A stretch of DNA of 64,000 nt from JBMOMT01 sp049324835 (GTDB taxonomy: Bacteria; Chloroflexota; Anaerolineae; CAYNKW01), in the NCBI GenBank assembly GCA_049324835.1, contig JBMOMT010000040.1, positions 239,188-303,187 of the forward strand, written 5' to 3'. The notes beneath the pieces are model-generated. The model made no database searches. It was not told where the DNA came from and saw nothing but the letters and a program-made list of their open reading frames with translations. Position 1 is the first letter of the stretch. Every line of letters starts with the position of its first letter. The position numbers and the translations under genes are program-made. Below are positions 44,095 through 51,382 of this stretch, one piece after another.

Positions 44095-44269
44095 TACTTC
44101 CCTCTCGGGTGATTCGCTGCCCGGCTTTGAGCTGTTCCAACTCTGCCTCCAGAGCCTCCAGCCGCGCGATCATGGCTGGCGGCACCGAGTGCGCCGGCAG
44201 GCGTGCTTCCAGGTCGGCGATCTGCTTTTCCAGCGCCTGGATACGAGCGTTCGTTTCCTCAGCCGTCAT
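44084..44269 (-). CDS. Small coiled-coil protein
   Basis: 61 residues. ARIQALEKQIADLEARLPA and IARLEALEAELEQLKAG form two short heptad segments. It overlaps the repressor gene by 11 bp and follows the 44284 gene by 14 bp, so all three are one operon. No recognised family. Confidence 0.65.
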   Translation of the reverse strand: MTAEETNARIQALEKQIADLEARLPAHSVPPAMIARLEALEAELEQLKAGQRITREGSNGR

Positions 44270-44283
44270 GGCCTCTTCCTCCT

Positions 44284-44610
44284 CTAGATCACCCCATCCA
44301 CGAACTCGATCTGAACCGGCGCCGGCAGGTAAACTCCGGCCAGCACCTCCAACGCCTTCAGGATCGCGGCGGGCGTGACACAGCTATTACGACAGACGTG
44401 GTTCTCTGCCGCCCGATACACAGTTGTCTCGGTGATGGGTTTCGAGAGCTCCTGCCCGATGTCCAGCTCTTGTGGCAGCTCGTCCACAAAGGCCTGGATG
44501 TAGGGGCAGGTGGTTTCCGCGCTAACCGATGCTTTGCTCAGACTGGTTTTGCCCATGGCGATCAGACTCTCGTTGCCACATTCGCCGGCTTTGACCCATA
44601 TAGCTGGCAT
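44284..44610 (-). CDS. Small Cys-containing protein (DUF6951-like)
   Basis: 108 residues from ATG 44610 (GAGGAG upstream; the longer frame lacks a site). KAGECGNESLI near the start, TTCPYIQAF in the middle, HVCRNSCVTPAAILKALEVL and a closing PAPVQIEFV. From memory this resembles the small DUF6951 family; unverified. The conserved Cys pairs suggest metal or cluster binding. It is the first gene of the repressor operon, hence likely part of the same stress response. Confidence 0.65.
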   Translation of the reverse strand: MPAIWVKAGECGNESLIAMGKTSLSKASVSAETTCPYIQAFVDELPQELDIGQELSKPITETTVYRAAENHVCRNSCVTPAAILKALEVLAGVYLPAPVQIEFVDGVI

Positions 44611-44676
44611 GCTCTTCTCCTCAGGCGCAGTATTTCTCTGCCGGATGCCACCCGGCATTTGATCCCAACCAAAGGC

Positions 44677-44705
44677 TTGACAAGGCCCAAAATCTGTGTT
44701 ATACT
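44677..44705 (+). promoter_or_regulatory. Promoter of the ferredoxin-selenothioredoxin operon
   Basis: TTGACA (44677-44682), 17-bp spacer, TATACT (44700-44705). The expected start site falls at the edge of the palindrome at 44712. Confidence 0.85.
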
Positions 44706-44711
44706 ACCTGC

Positions 44712-44746
44712 ATACCCATAGGGGGTATAGGTATAAACATTATACC
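44712..44746. promoter_or_regulatory. Two candidate operators for the CsoR-type repressor
   Basis: ATACCCATAGGGGGTAT (44712-44728) has the G/C-tract flanked by ATAC/GTAT typical of CsoR/FrmR/CstR operators and covers the plus-strand start site. GGTATAAACATTATACC (44730-44746) is a perfect 7-bp inverted repeat and covers the minus-strand -10 box. One repressor could therefore silence both operons. Confidence 0.7.
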
Positions 44747-44767
44747 TCTAAAAAATCCCATTGTCAA
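44739..44767 (-). promoter_or_regulatory. Promoter of the CsoR-type repressor operon
   Basis: Minus strand: TTGACA (44762-44767), 17-bp spacer, TATAAT (44739-44744). Confidence 0.85.
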
Positions 44768-44813
44768 GCCCAAAAATGCAGCATCCTGACAGAATGGGAG
44801 ATGAACAGAGCCG

Positions 44814-45038
44814 ATGGTCGATTTTAGCAAAGCACCCGTCGACGCCGTCCCAACTGTGAACAAAGAATTGTGCGCCGCCTGTCGCCGTTGCATGGCGCGC
44901 AGCGTGTGCAAGAGCAAAGCACTGATACAACTGGACCCTGGCGAGCCGCCTTATATCGACAGCAGCCGTTGTTATGCCTGTTACGCCTGCATCCCGGTCT
45001 GCCCCAACGGGGCCATCGTGCGCAACGGGCACAAGTGA
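44814..45038 (+). CDS. Small two-cluster ferredoxin-like protein
   Basis: 74 residues. First motif Cys20-xx-Cys23-xx-Cys26 then Cys32 after five residues (no CP), second motif CYACYACIPVCPNGAI with canonical spacing. The altered fourth Cys in motif one could ligate a modified cluster. It heads the plus-strand operon and lies 33 bp upstream of the selenocysteine thioredoxin gene, so it may be an electron donor or sensor for it. Confidence 0.85.
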   Translation: MVDFSKAPVDAVPTVNKELCAACRRCMARSVCKSKALIQLDPGEPPYIDSSRCYACYACIPVCPNGAIVRNGHK

Positions 45039-45071
45039 GCGGCTTTGGGGTTCAAACCCGGAGAGTATATC

Positions 45072-45506
45072 ATGGGCGATCAGATTCTCAATTTTGTGCG
45101 CAGCAACGCCTTGTTATTGATCCTGCTGCTGGTGTTGCTGGCGGTTTTCATCGTTTTTCGAAGCAAGAGCACCCAACTGGCCTCACTGGCCGAGTTCGAC
45201 GCGCTGACCGCCGCCGGGCAGCCGGTGGTGGTGGAATTTTTCAGCAACACCTGAACGCCTTGCCTGTTGGCCAAACCCATCGTCGATGGGATCGAGCAAG
45301 ACCTGGCGGGCCAAGCACGGGTGATTCGGCTGAGTTTATTGAGCGAACTGGGCAGAGAGGCGGCGCGGCGTTACGGCGTGCGCGGCGTGCCCACACTCGT
45401 CATTTTCGATGGTCGTGGACAGGTGGTGCAGCAGACGAGCGGCATTCCCAATCGCCAGGAGGTCGTCGATCAGGTCAATCGACTGCTGCCCGGAATCAAG
45501 AAGTAA
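45072..45506 (+). CDS. Membrane-anchored selenocysteine thioredoxin-like protein (TGA read as Sec)
   Basis: Reading through TGA 45252-45254 (codon 61) gives 144 residues: one N-terminal membrane helix (about 13-29, NALLLILLLVLLAVFIVF), then a thioredoxin fold with VVVEFFSNT-U-T-P-C (Sec61, Cys64), the central strand RVIRLSLL and cis-Pro loop GVPTLVIFDG, ending in a helix that closes the fold. TGA sits exactly at the first Cys of CxxC, and the reading frame continues with full family conservation. A perfect SECIS-like hairpin follows. Start ATG at 45072 with GGAGAG. Ordinary gene callers would give a 60-residue fragment plus an orphan from TTG 45267. A normal thioredoxin gene follows 32 bp downstream. 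Confidence 0.87.
45276..45290 (+). promoter_or_regulatory. Candidate bacterial SECIS element
   Basis: CCCAUCGUCGAUGGG folds into a perfect 6-bp stem with apical loop GUC, at nucleotides 25-39 counted from the U of UGA. A GU in the apical loop is what SelB recognises in known bacterial SECIS hairpins. Confidence 0.72.
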
Positions 45507-45538
45507 AGAAACATATCCGAGAAGGAGAATAAAACGGA

Positions 45539-45949
45539 ATGGCACAGGGAATTCTGAACAGTCTTTTTGGCAAAAAAGGTGACGCCGGTGCGGGGGATGG
45601 CGCGCAACAGGCCGGTGAGGCGTTGTTGGTGCACGTGACCGACGCCGATTTTGAAACACAGGTGCTGCAAGCCGATCGGCCGGTGCTGGTGGACTTTTGG
45701 GCCGAGTGGTGTACGCCCTGCCGCATGATCGGGCCTATCGTGGCCGAGCTGGCTCACGAGTACGCAGGCAAAATCACGGTGGCCAAAATGGACACCGATA
45801 ACAACCCGCAAACACCCGGACGTTATGGCATCATGGGCATTCCCACACTGATCCTTTTTCAAGATGGTCAGGAAGTGCAGCGCGTGGTAGGCGTGCGGCC
45901 CAAACACGCGCTGGCGCAGATGCTCGACGCAACGCTCGAAAAATCGTAA
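45539..45949 (+). CDS. trxA: Thioredoxin
   Basis: 136 residues. Active site FWAEWCTPCRM (Cys58, Cys61), cis-Pro in MGIPTLILF. An N-terminal extension of about 28 residues (MAQGILNSLFGKKG, then Gly/Ala-rich) precedes the fold, without a signal peptide. AAGGAG lies 12 nt before the ATG. Being adjacent to a Sec-containing thioredoxin homologue it may be its cytoplasmic electron donor (inference). Confidence 0.94.
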   Translation: MAQGILNSLFGKKGDAGAGDGAQQAGEALLVHVTDADFETQVLQADRPVLVDFWAEWCTPCRMIGPIVAELAHEYAGKITVAKMDTDNNPQTPGRYGIMGIPTLILFQDGQEVQRVVGVRPKHALAQMLDATLEKS

Positions 45950-45970
45950 CGCTCTCTGCCGGTCAGCGCC

Positions 45971-46123
45971 ATGAACGCCTTTGACAAACAAGGCTCCGAG
46001 ATCGTCCGGATTTCTACGAGGCAGGACCAGGCGGCGGCGCGGTGCATCTGGTTGATGGACGATAGTTCCGGCCTGGTCGACCAGGAAATGGCCCGGACCG
46101 TCAGAAGACTGGCCCCACGATGA
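45971..46123 (+). CDS. Possible small protein coupled to the MFS gene
   Basis: A 50-codon ORF fills the gap between trxA and the MFS gene and ends in ATGA, so its stop overlaps the MFS start. No Shine-Dalgarno is obvious and no family is recognised (polar, one Cys). It may be coding or a translational leader. Confidence 0.35.
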   Translation: MNAFDKQGSEIVRISTRQDQAAARCIWLMDDSSGLVDQEMARTVRRLAPR

Positions 46124-47406
46124 CCAGCCCAACGGTAGAGTTGGATGCCGCCGTGGCGCGGGATTTCCGCTGGAATCTGGGCGCGGCAGTGACACACGGC
46201 GTGCTGTATCAGACATCGGCGGCGCTGACCAGCCCCACCTCGGTGTTGCCGGCCTTTATCGCCCTGCTCACCGATTCCACAATGGCTGCCGGCCTGCCCA
46301 CGGCCATCATTTTCGTGGGACAGGTGCTGCCGCAGTTGATGACCGCCCGACTCATCGGGCCGCTGGCGCAGAAAAAACGCGTGCTGATGGGCGTGGTCTC
46401 TCTGCGGGCCATCTCCTGGGGGGCCCTGGCCTGGCTGACCTACCGCTTTAGCCTGGAGCAACCGGGCTGGGTGCTGGCCGCGCTGTTGGGTCTGTTGGTG
46501 CTCTTTTCGATGGCCGGCGGCACCGGCATCGTGGCCTACGCCGACGTGATTGCCAAGGTATTTCCGGCCACGCGGCGTGGGCTGTTTTACGGCCTGCGCT
46601 CGATCATCGGGGTGGGGTTTACCTTTTCCGCCGGGTTGCTGGTGCGTCACGTTCTGGCCCGGGACGCACAGTTTCCTTTTCCGGGTAATTACGCTCTCCT
46701 TTTCGGGCTGGCGGCGCTGGCTCTGGGCATCGCTTTCGTCGGTTTCGCTTCGATTCGTGAGCCGATGGAGCAGCGACAAGTGGTGCGCCAGAGCTGGGGC
46801 GATCATCTGAAACGATCGCTGCGCCTGGTGAGGGCCAACGCCAACTTTCGCACGCTGGTGTGGGTGCGGTTGCTGCTGGGCGGCAGCTTGCTGGCCCTGC
46901 CTTATTATGTGCTGTACGCCCGGCGGGTGCTGATCGTGCCAGAGGCGGCAGTTGGGGTGTACGTGTCGGCGCAGGTGTTGGGCGAAGCGGCCGGCAATTT
47001 TCTTTGGGGGGCCATCGGCGATCGTCACGGCTATGGCCGCGTGTTGCGTCTGCTGGCGCTGGTGGGAGCGATCACACCGCTGGCTGCCCTGGCCGTGCCA
47101 GGCGGATCAAGCTGGGTCTTTGCCGGTGTATTCCTGCTTTTGGGCAGCATCTTTACTGCTGTCGAAATCGCGGTGAACAACTTTTTACTGGAACTGGCTC
47201 CCGGCGAGGTGCGTCCCACCTGCGTGGCCCTGCTGAACACCCTGGTTGCGCCTCTGTTTCTGTTGCCGATGTTGGGCGGCTGGCTGGTCGGCGCAGGCTC
47301 TTTTGCCCTGGTGTTCACCATCACGGCTGCTGTCAACCTGGCAGGGCTGGGGCTTTCACTGCGCCTGAAAGACCCTCGACTCGACAGTGAAGCGGCCTGT
47401 GCTTAG
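46120..47406 (+). CDS. MFS transporter
   Basis: 428 residues, about 12 membrane helices. It lacks a strong A-motif, having ARLIGPLAQKKRVLMG instead, a pattern of the divergent MFS group common in Chloroflexota. Substrate unknown; the operon context suggests a redox-related small molecule. The stop TAG at 47404-47406 consists of the TA of a TTA target duplication plus the first G of a MITE, so the native C-terminus may have differed. Confidence 0.85.
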   Translation: MTSPTVELDAAVARDFRWNLGAAVTHGVLYQTSAALTSPTSVLPAFIALLTDSTMAAGLPTAIIFVGQVLPQLMTARLIGPLAQKKRVLMGVVSLRAISWGALAWLTYRFSLEQPGWVLAALLGLLVLFSMAGGTGIVAYADVIAKVFPATRRGLFYGLRSIIGVGFTFSAGLLVRHVLARDAQFPFPGNYALLFGLAALALGIAFVGFASIREPMEQRQVVRQSWGDHLKRSLRLVRANANFRTLVWVRLLLGGSLLALPYYVLYARRVLIVPEAAVGVYVSAQVLGEAAGNFLWGAIGDRHGYGRVLRLLALVGAITPLAALAVPGGSSWVFAGVFLLLGSIFTAVEIAVNNFLLELAPGEVRPTCVALLNTLVAPLFLLPMLGGWLVGAGSFALVFTITAAVNLAGLGLSLRLKDPRLDSEAACA

Positions 47407-47536
47407 GGTCTGTAAAAGAATAACTTCCGCCACTGTCATTCTGAGCGCCTGTAAGGGCGCGAAGAATCCCGTTTGAGTAGAACGAGACCCTTCGCTTCGC
47501 TCAGGGTGACACGGGAATTTATATTTTTACGGATCC
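47406..47536. mobile_element. MITE-like element family B, stand-alone copy (131 bp)
   Basis: It begins GGGTCTGTAAAA and ends TTTTACGGATCC with TTA on both sides (47403-47405 and 47537-47539). It is the inverse orientation of the copy at 15539-15669 and of the same length. The interior contains CCCTGAGCGAAGCGAAGGG and TTCTTCGCGCCC-type blocks on the other strand. No coding capacity; the rest of 47537-47690 shows nothing else. Confidence 0.85.
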
Positions 47537-47690
47537 TTACTAGAGCCGTGGTATACAATCGGCCAGCGGCCAGCCCCCCCTTGTGGCTTGCGGCGCCAAA
47601 GATACTCCCTGCGGCAGCCTGTATGGCCTGAAAACAAAGCGGCCCTGAGAAGAATCTCCCCAGGGCCGCGCATCCCAACCCACGTTGAAC

Positions 47691-49556
47691 TCAATGGCTG
47701 TTCCCCAGCACCAACGGCAGGTATAGATAAAAGGTTTGTGTTGGGGTTTCGGTCCAGACATACACAAAAGTAGAGTCCTGGGCCGATACTTCGTGAAGCA
47801 GCAGATCCTGACCCATGGCTGTGGCCACGTTTTGGGCGCTCTGGTAGACGGGCACCGAAACGATCAGGGCGCGGCTTTCCCCTCCCTCAAGCGTAAAGCC
47901 CTCGTACATGTCCAGGGCGTGCGCCTCACCCAGCGGTGTGATGACGCCGAATGTCTCGTCGGTCACCACGATCTGGCTCACCGGATCTGGGCTCAGGTTG
48001 GTGACCAGATAGGTGTACACCACCTCTGTCCCTGCCTTCACGTCGATCTCGCTGGGGATGAGTTCCAGCGAGATGATGCCCTCCCCGTCTGGACCTGGCC
48101 GCCAGATGGTATCGACCGTCAGGCTGGCCTGGGCTTCCACGGGACGGCCCAATCGATCCTGGCCGCTGGCAACGACGGTGTGTGTGGTATCTGCCTCCAA
48201 CATCCATTCCACCGCGTAGGTGGCGGTTGCTCCGGCAGTCAGGTCGAATGGCCCGATGGGCGTGTCAAACAGCTCACCGGTCAGCACGATGCCCAGGGCA
48301 ACGTCCGAGCCGGTGTTGCGCACGTTGCAGGTGTAGCGCACACTGTCGCCGGGATAGACGCGCATCGCACTGGCGATCAGTTCCAGCTCTAGCGTCACGT
48401 CTGGCGGCACGACGCTCACAAAGGCGCTGGCCTCGGCCCGAACGGCGCCACCCAGCAGGTCGTGGCCCTCGGCCACGGCGACATTGGTCGTGTCCTCGAA
48501 CAGTGTGGCCGTAACGGCCAGGCTTACACTCTGAGCGGCGGCCAGATCGAACGGCCCGGCAATCTGGCCCAGTCGATCGTCGGTCAGTGAGATGTCCAGG
48601 ACCGGATCGTGGCTGAGGTTGGTCACGATGTAGGTATAGACCACCTCGTCACCGGCGTAGACCATCGACGCACTGGCGACCTTTTCCAGCGTGATGACGC
48701 CACTGCCGCCGGGGTCTGGCTGTTGGATGGTGTCCACAAAGGCGCTGGCCGTGGCCGTCACCGGCTCTTGCCAGGGGTCCAGACCGGTCACGGTGGCCAG
48801 GTTGGTGGTATCGGCATCGAGCGCTGCCGTCCAGGTGCAGGTGTAGGTCGCGCCGGCATCGAGCCGGGGCAGCGTGTCGCACACCTGGGCCGGAGACTTG
48901 TGGTCATCGACCAGGGCGACGTCGGTCAGGGCCACGTCACCGGTATTGGTTGCTGTGTAGGTATAGATGACGCTATCACCGGCATAGATGAGGCTGGCGC
49001 TGGCCGCTTTTTCCAACGTCAGCGCCGGCACGACGATCTCGGTGTAGCCCTGCGTCTGGTTCAAGATCATCAGTTTGCCGCCCGGCTGCCGACCCACGGC
49101 TGTCACCTCGCTGGTTATGATCCCATCGGCCGGGGCATCACCATCCACCCGCAGCGTCACCTGGAGGCTGCCCCCCCTGCCGTATGGCAGCGTGCCCAGT
49201 TGGCAGACAAGCGTATCGGCTTCCAGTTGGCAGTTGGCAGGGGCGGAAACGAACGAGGTGTATTCAGGAACACGCCCGTATACCATCACGTCGGTGAGGA
49301 GCGGCCAACCCAGGTTCTGATAATACACCGTATAGTGGATCAGATCGCTGGGGCGAGCCACAAGTGGGCCATCGGCCTGTAACACAAAACCACCAGAAGC
49401 GTAGCCGAGGTTGGGAAAGACAAAAAGCAACAGACACAGAGCCAACATCCCCAACCACAGCCTCACAGATACAAACGTCCGACGCCGTCCAAAGGCGTCG
49501 GTCGGTTTCACACTCGATAGTAATCGGTTTTTGGGTATTAAAAGCAATGTCTTCAT
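47691..49556 (-). CDS. Secreted protein of DUF11-type repeats
   Basis: 621 residues. N-terminal signal/anchor (about 30-53, LWLGMLALCLLLFVFPNLGY), then about five beta-sandwich repeats of the DUF11/conserved-repeat type, each with YTYTATNTGD- or YTYIVTNLSHDP-like strands and VALVDD turns. The C-terminus ends YLYLPLVLGNSH, a motif seen on many secreted Chloroflexota proteins and shared with the subtilase at 59434. Probably a cell-surface adhesin or stalk. Start ATG at 49556 lacks a strong ribosome site. Confidence 0.85.
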   Translation of the reverse strand: MKTLLLIPKNRLLSSVKPTDAFGRRRTFVSVRLWLGMLALCLLLFVFPNLGYASGGFVLQADGPLVARPSDLIHYTVYYQNLGWPLLTDVMVYGRVPEYTSFVSAPANCQLEADTLVCQLGTLPYGRGGSLQVTLRVDGDAPADGIITSEVTAVGRQPGGKLMILNQTQGYTEIVVPALTLEKAASASLIYAGDSVIYTYTATNTGDVALTDVALVDDHKSPAQVCDTLPRLDAGATYTCTWTAALDADTTNLATVTGLDPWQEPVTATASAFVDTIQQPDPGGSGVITLEKVASASMVYAGDEVVYTYIVTNLSHDPVLDISLTDDRLGQIAGPFDLAAAQSVSLAVTATLFEDTTNVAVAEGHDLLGGAVRAEASAFVSVVPPDVTLELELIASAMRVYPGDSVRYTCNVRNTGSDVALGIVLTGELFDTPIGPFDLTAGATATYAVEWMLEADTTHTVVASGQDRLGRPVEAQASLTVDTIWRPGPDGEGIISLELIPSEIDVKAGTEVVYTYLVTNLSPDPVSQIVVTDETFGVITPLGEAHALDMYEGFTLEGGESRALIVSVPVYQSAQNVATAMGQDLLLHEVSAQDSTFVYVWTETPTQTFYLYLPLVLGNSH

Positions 49557-49685
49557 TGATGAACCCTGGGGCCCTCCAAAGCTATACTAGTTATATCACC
49601 TCCGTGTTAGAGAGCAGTTAGAGAATGGTAAAAAATAGGTTAGAGATGCGTTCGTCATTTTCTGAATAAAAGACGTTCCTGGTGG

Positions 49686-49839
49686 GTAACTGCTCAGCCT
49701 ACCCTCCCGCAGGCTAAAATCGGCCACCCTGTCCCACAATCTGGCCGACTAGACCCGGCAAACCTGCAAACTGTGGCGGCACAAGGAGGCGCGGCAATGC
49801 CGCGCCCCTACGAAAGCCTGCGGGAGGGTGAGTTGTTAC
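49686..49839. repeat. Inverted-repeat element family A, copy 3 (uninterrupted, 154 bp)
   Basis: Arms GTAACTGCTCAGCCTACCC and AGCCTGCGGGAGGGTGAG bound a centre with GGCGCGGCAATGCCGCG. It equals the 15.4-kb copy without the family B insertion, so it preserves the empty site. The gap 49557-49851 holds nothing else. Confidence 0.85.
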
Positions 49840-49851
49840 CCTGGTGGGATT

Positions 49852-51210
49852 TTAAGCCTGACCAGCTACCAGTTTCTGGCTCAGATGGTTGTGGCGGGCG
49901 ATCAGCGCCGGGAGATCCTGGCCGCTCAACTGCCCATCCTCGACGACAACCCGCCCGTTGATGACCGATAATATCACCTGCTGTGGCGCGGCGAATATCA
50001 GCGCCGCCAGTGGGTCGTGCTGCGCGCCGGCATAGCCCAACCGTGTCAGATCAAAAGCCACCAGGTCGGCGGCCATGCCCGGCGCCAACGCGCCGATGTC
50101 GTCGCGGCCCAGCACCGCCGCCCCGCCGCGGGTGGCCATCCACAGGGCTTCTTCAGCCGAGAGGGCGTCGGCCCCTTTGAGCACGCGTTGCAGCAACAAC
50201 GCCTGCCGCGCCTCGGCCAGCATGTGCGAGCCATCGTTGCTGGCGCTGCCGTCGACGGCCAAGCTCACCTCGACGCCGGCATCCAACATCTCACGCACTG
50301 GCGCGATGCCGGAGCCCAGCCGCATATTGGAGCTGGGGCAGTGGGCCACGCCGGTGCCCGTCTCGGCCATGCGTGCGATCTCGTCGGTGTTCATAAAAAC
50401 CGCGTGGGCGAACCAGACATCTGGCCCCATCCAGCCCAGCTCTTCCATGTAGGCCACTGGCCGGCGGCCAAACTTGCGGATACAAAAAGCCTCCTCGTCC
50501 AACGTTTCGGCCACGTGGGTGTGCAGCGTCAGGCCTCGCTCTCGCGCCCAGGTTGCCGATTCGCGCATCAACCCCTCGGTGACGGAAAACGGCGAGCAAG
50601 GGGCCACCACGATGCGGCACATGCCATATCGCTGCGGCTCGTGATAGGCATTCACCACGCGCTCGCAATCGTGCAGGATGGCCTCTTCGTCCTCCACCAC
50701 ACGATCGGGGGGCAGGCCGCCTTTGGAAGCGCCCAGCGACATGCTGCCCCGGCAGGGATGAAAACGCACGCCCAGCTCGCGGGCGGCAGTGATCTCGGCG
50801 TCGAGGCGGGTATCGTTGGGATAGATGTAGAGGTGATCGCTGGTGGTGGTGCAGCCGGAGAGGATCAGTTCGGCCAGGCCCACCTGGGCGCTGACGTACA
50901 CCCCTTCGTCGGTCAGGCCGGCCCAGATGGGATACAACGTTTTGAGCCAGTCGAACAGTCTGGCGTCTTGCGCTTTGGGCAGGGCGCGGGTGAGCGTCTG
51001 GTACAGGTGGTGGTGGGTGTTGACCAGCCCTGGCAGGACGATCCAATCGCTGGCGTCGATCACCCGATCCGCCGTTGGCGGCAGGGTATCGGTGGGACCC
51101 ACCTGCTCGATGATATTGGCGCGCACAAACAGCCCCCCCTGGTGGATGCGCCGTCGGTCGTCGTCCATGGTGGCCACAAGCCTGGCGTTCTTGATCAACA
51201 GAGTAGTCAC
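49852..51210 (-). CDS. Amidohydrolase, probable 8-oxoguanine deaminase
   Basis: 452 residues. Metal-dependent hydrolase of the TRZ/ATZ group: HxH motif in NTHHHLYQTLTRA (His66, His68), THVAETLDEE, an AHAVFMN His, and Asp in VSLAVDGSASND. The segment ALPKAQDARLFDWLKTLYPIWAG is typical of 8-oxoguanine deaminases (EC 3.5.4.32), whose product is urate. The start GTG at 51210 follows AAAGGATG; the longer frame to 51342 enters the promoter region. Substrate prediction is by family resemblance. Confidence 0.85.
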   Translation of the reverse strand: MTTLLIKNARLVATMDDDRRRIHQGGLFVRANIIEQVGPTDTLPPTADRVIDASDWIVLPGLVNTHHHLYQTLTRALPKAQDARLFDWLKTLYPIWAGLTDEGVYVSAQVGLAELILSGCTTTSDHLYIYPNDTRLDAEITAARELGVRFHPCRGSMSLGASKGGLPPDRVVEDEEAILHDCERVVNAYHEPQRYGMCRIVVAPCSPFSVTEGLMRESATWARERGLTLHTHVAETLDEEAFCIRKFGRRPVAYMEELGWMGPDVWFAHAVFMNTDEIARMAETGTGVAHCPSSNMRLGSGIAPVREMLDAGVEVSLAVDGSASNDGSHMLAEARQALLLQRVLKGADALSAEEALWMATRGGAAVLGRDDIGALAPGMAADLVAFDLTRLGYAGAQHDPLAALIFAAPQQVILSVINGRVVVEDGQLSGQDLPALIARHNHLSQKLVAGQA

Positions 51211-51301
51211 TGTGTCATCCTTTCCATCCGTTGGGCAAAAGTCACCCGAGATCTCGGATACCTCTCTGCCATCCTTATGAACACCTGAGAATGACGGCTG
51301 G

Positions 51302-51330
51302 AGTATAACACAAGAAGCCGGGGTTGACAA
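51302..51330 (-). promoter_or_regulatory. Promoter of the amidohydrolase gene
   Basis: Minus strand: TTGTCA (51325-51330), 17-bp spacer, TATACT (51302-51307). Its -35 box overlaps the -35 box of the divergent promoter. Confidence 0.6.
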
Positions 51331-51352
51331 CGATGCCGCCACGTGTTATCAT
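51324..51352 (+). promoter_or_regulatory. Promoter of the SIS-domain gene
   Basis: TTGACA (51324-51329), 17-bp spacer, TATCAT (51347-51352). Confidence 0.7.
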
Positions 51353-51382
51353 CCCAGGCATCACAGGTATATCGGGGGAGCC

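Noticed and set aside
5588..45506. General reassignment of TGA to an amino acid
   Set aside because: Many genes here end at TGA with correct family length (for example ribY and several response regulators). Only two internal TGAs occur, both at the redox Cys position.
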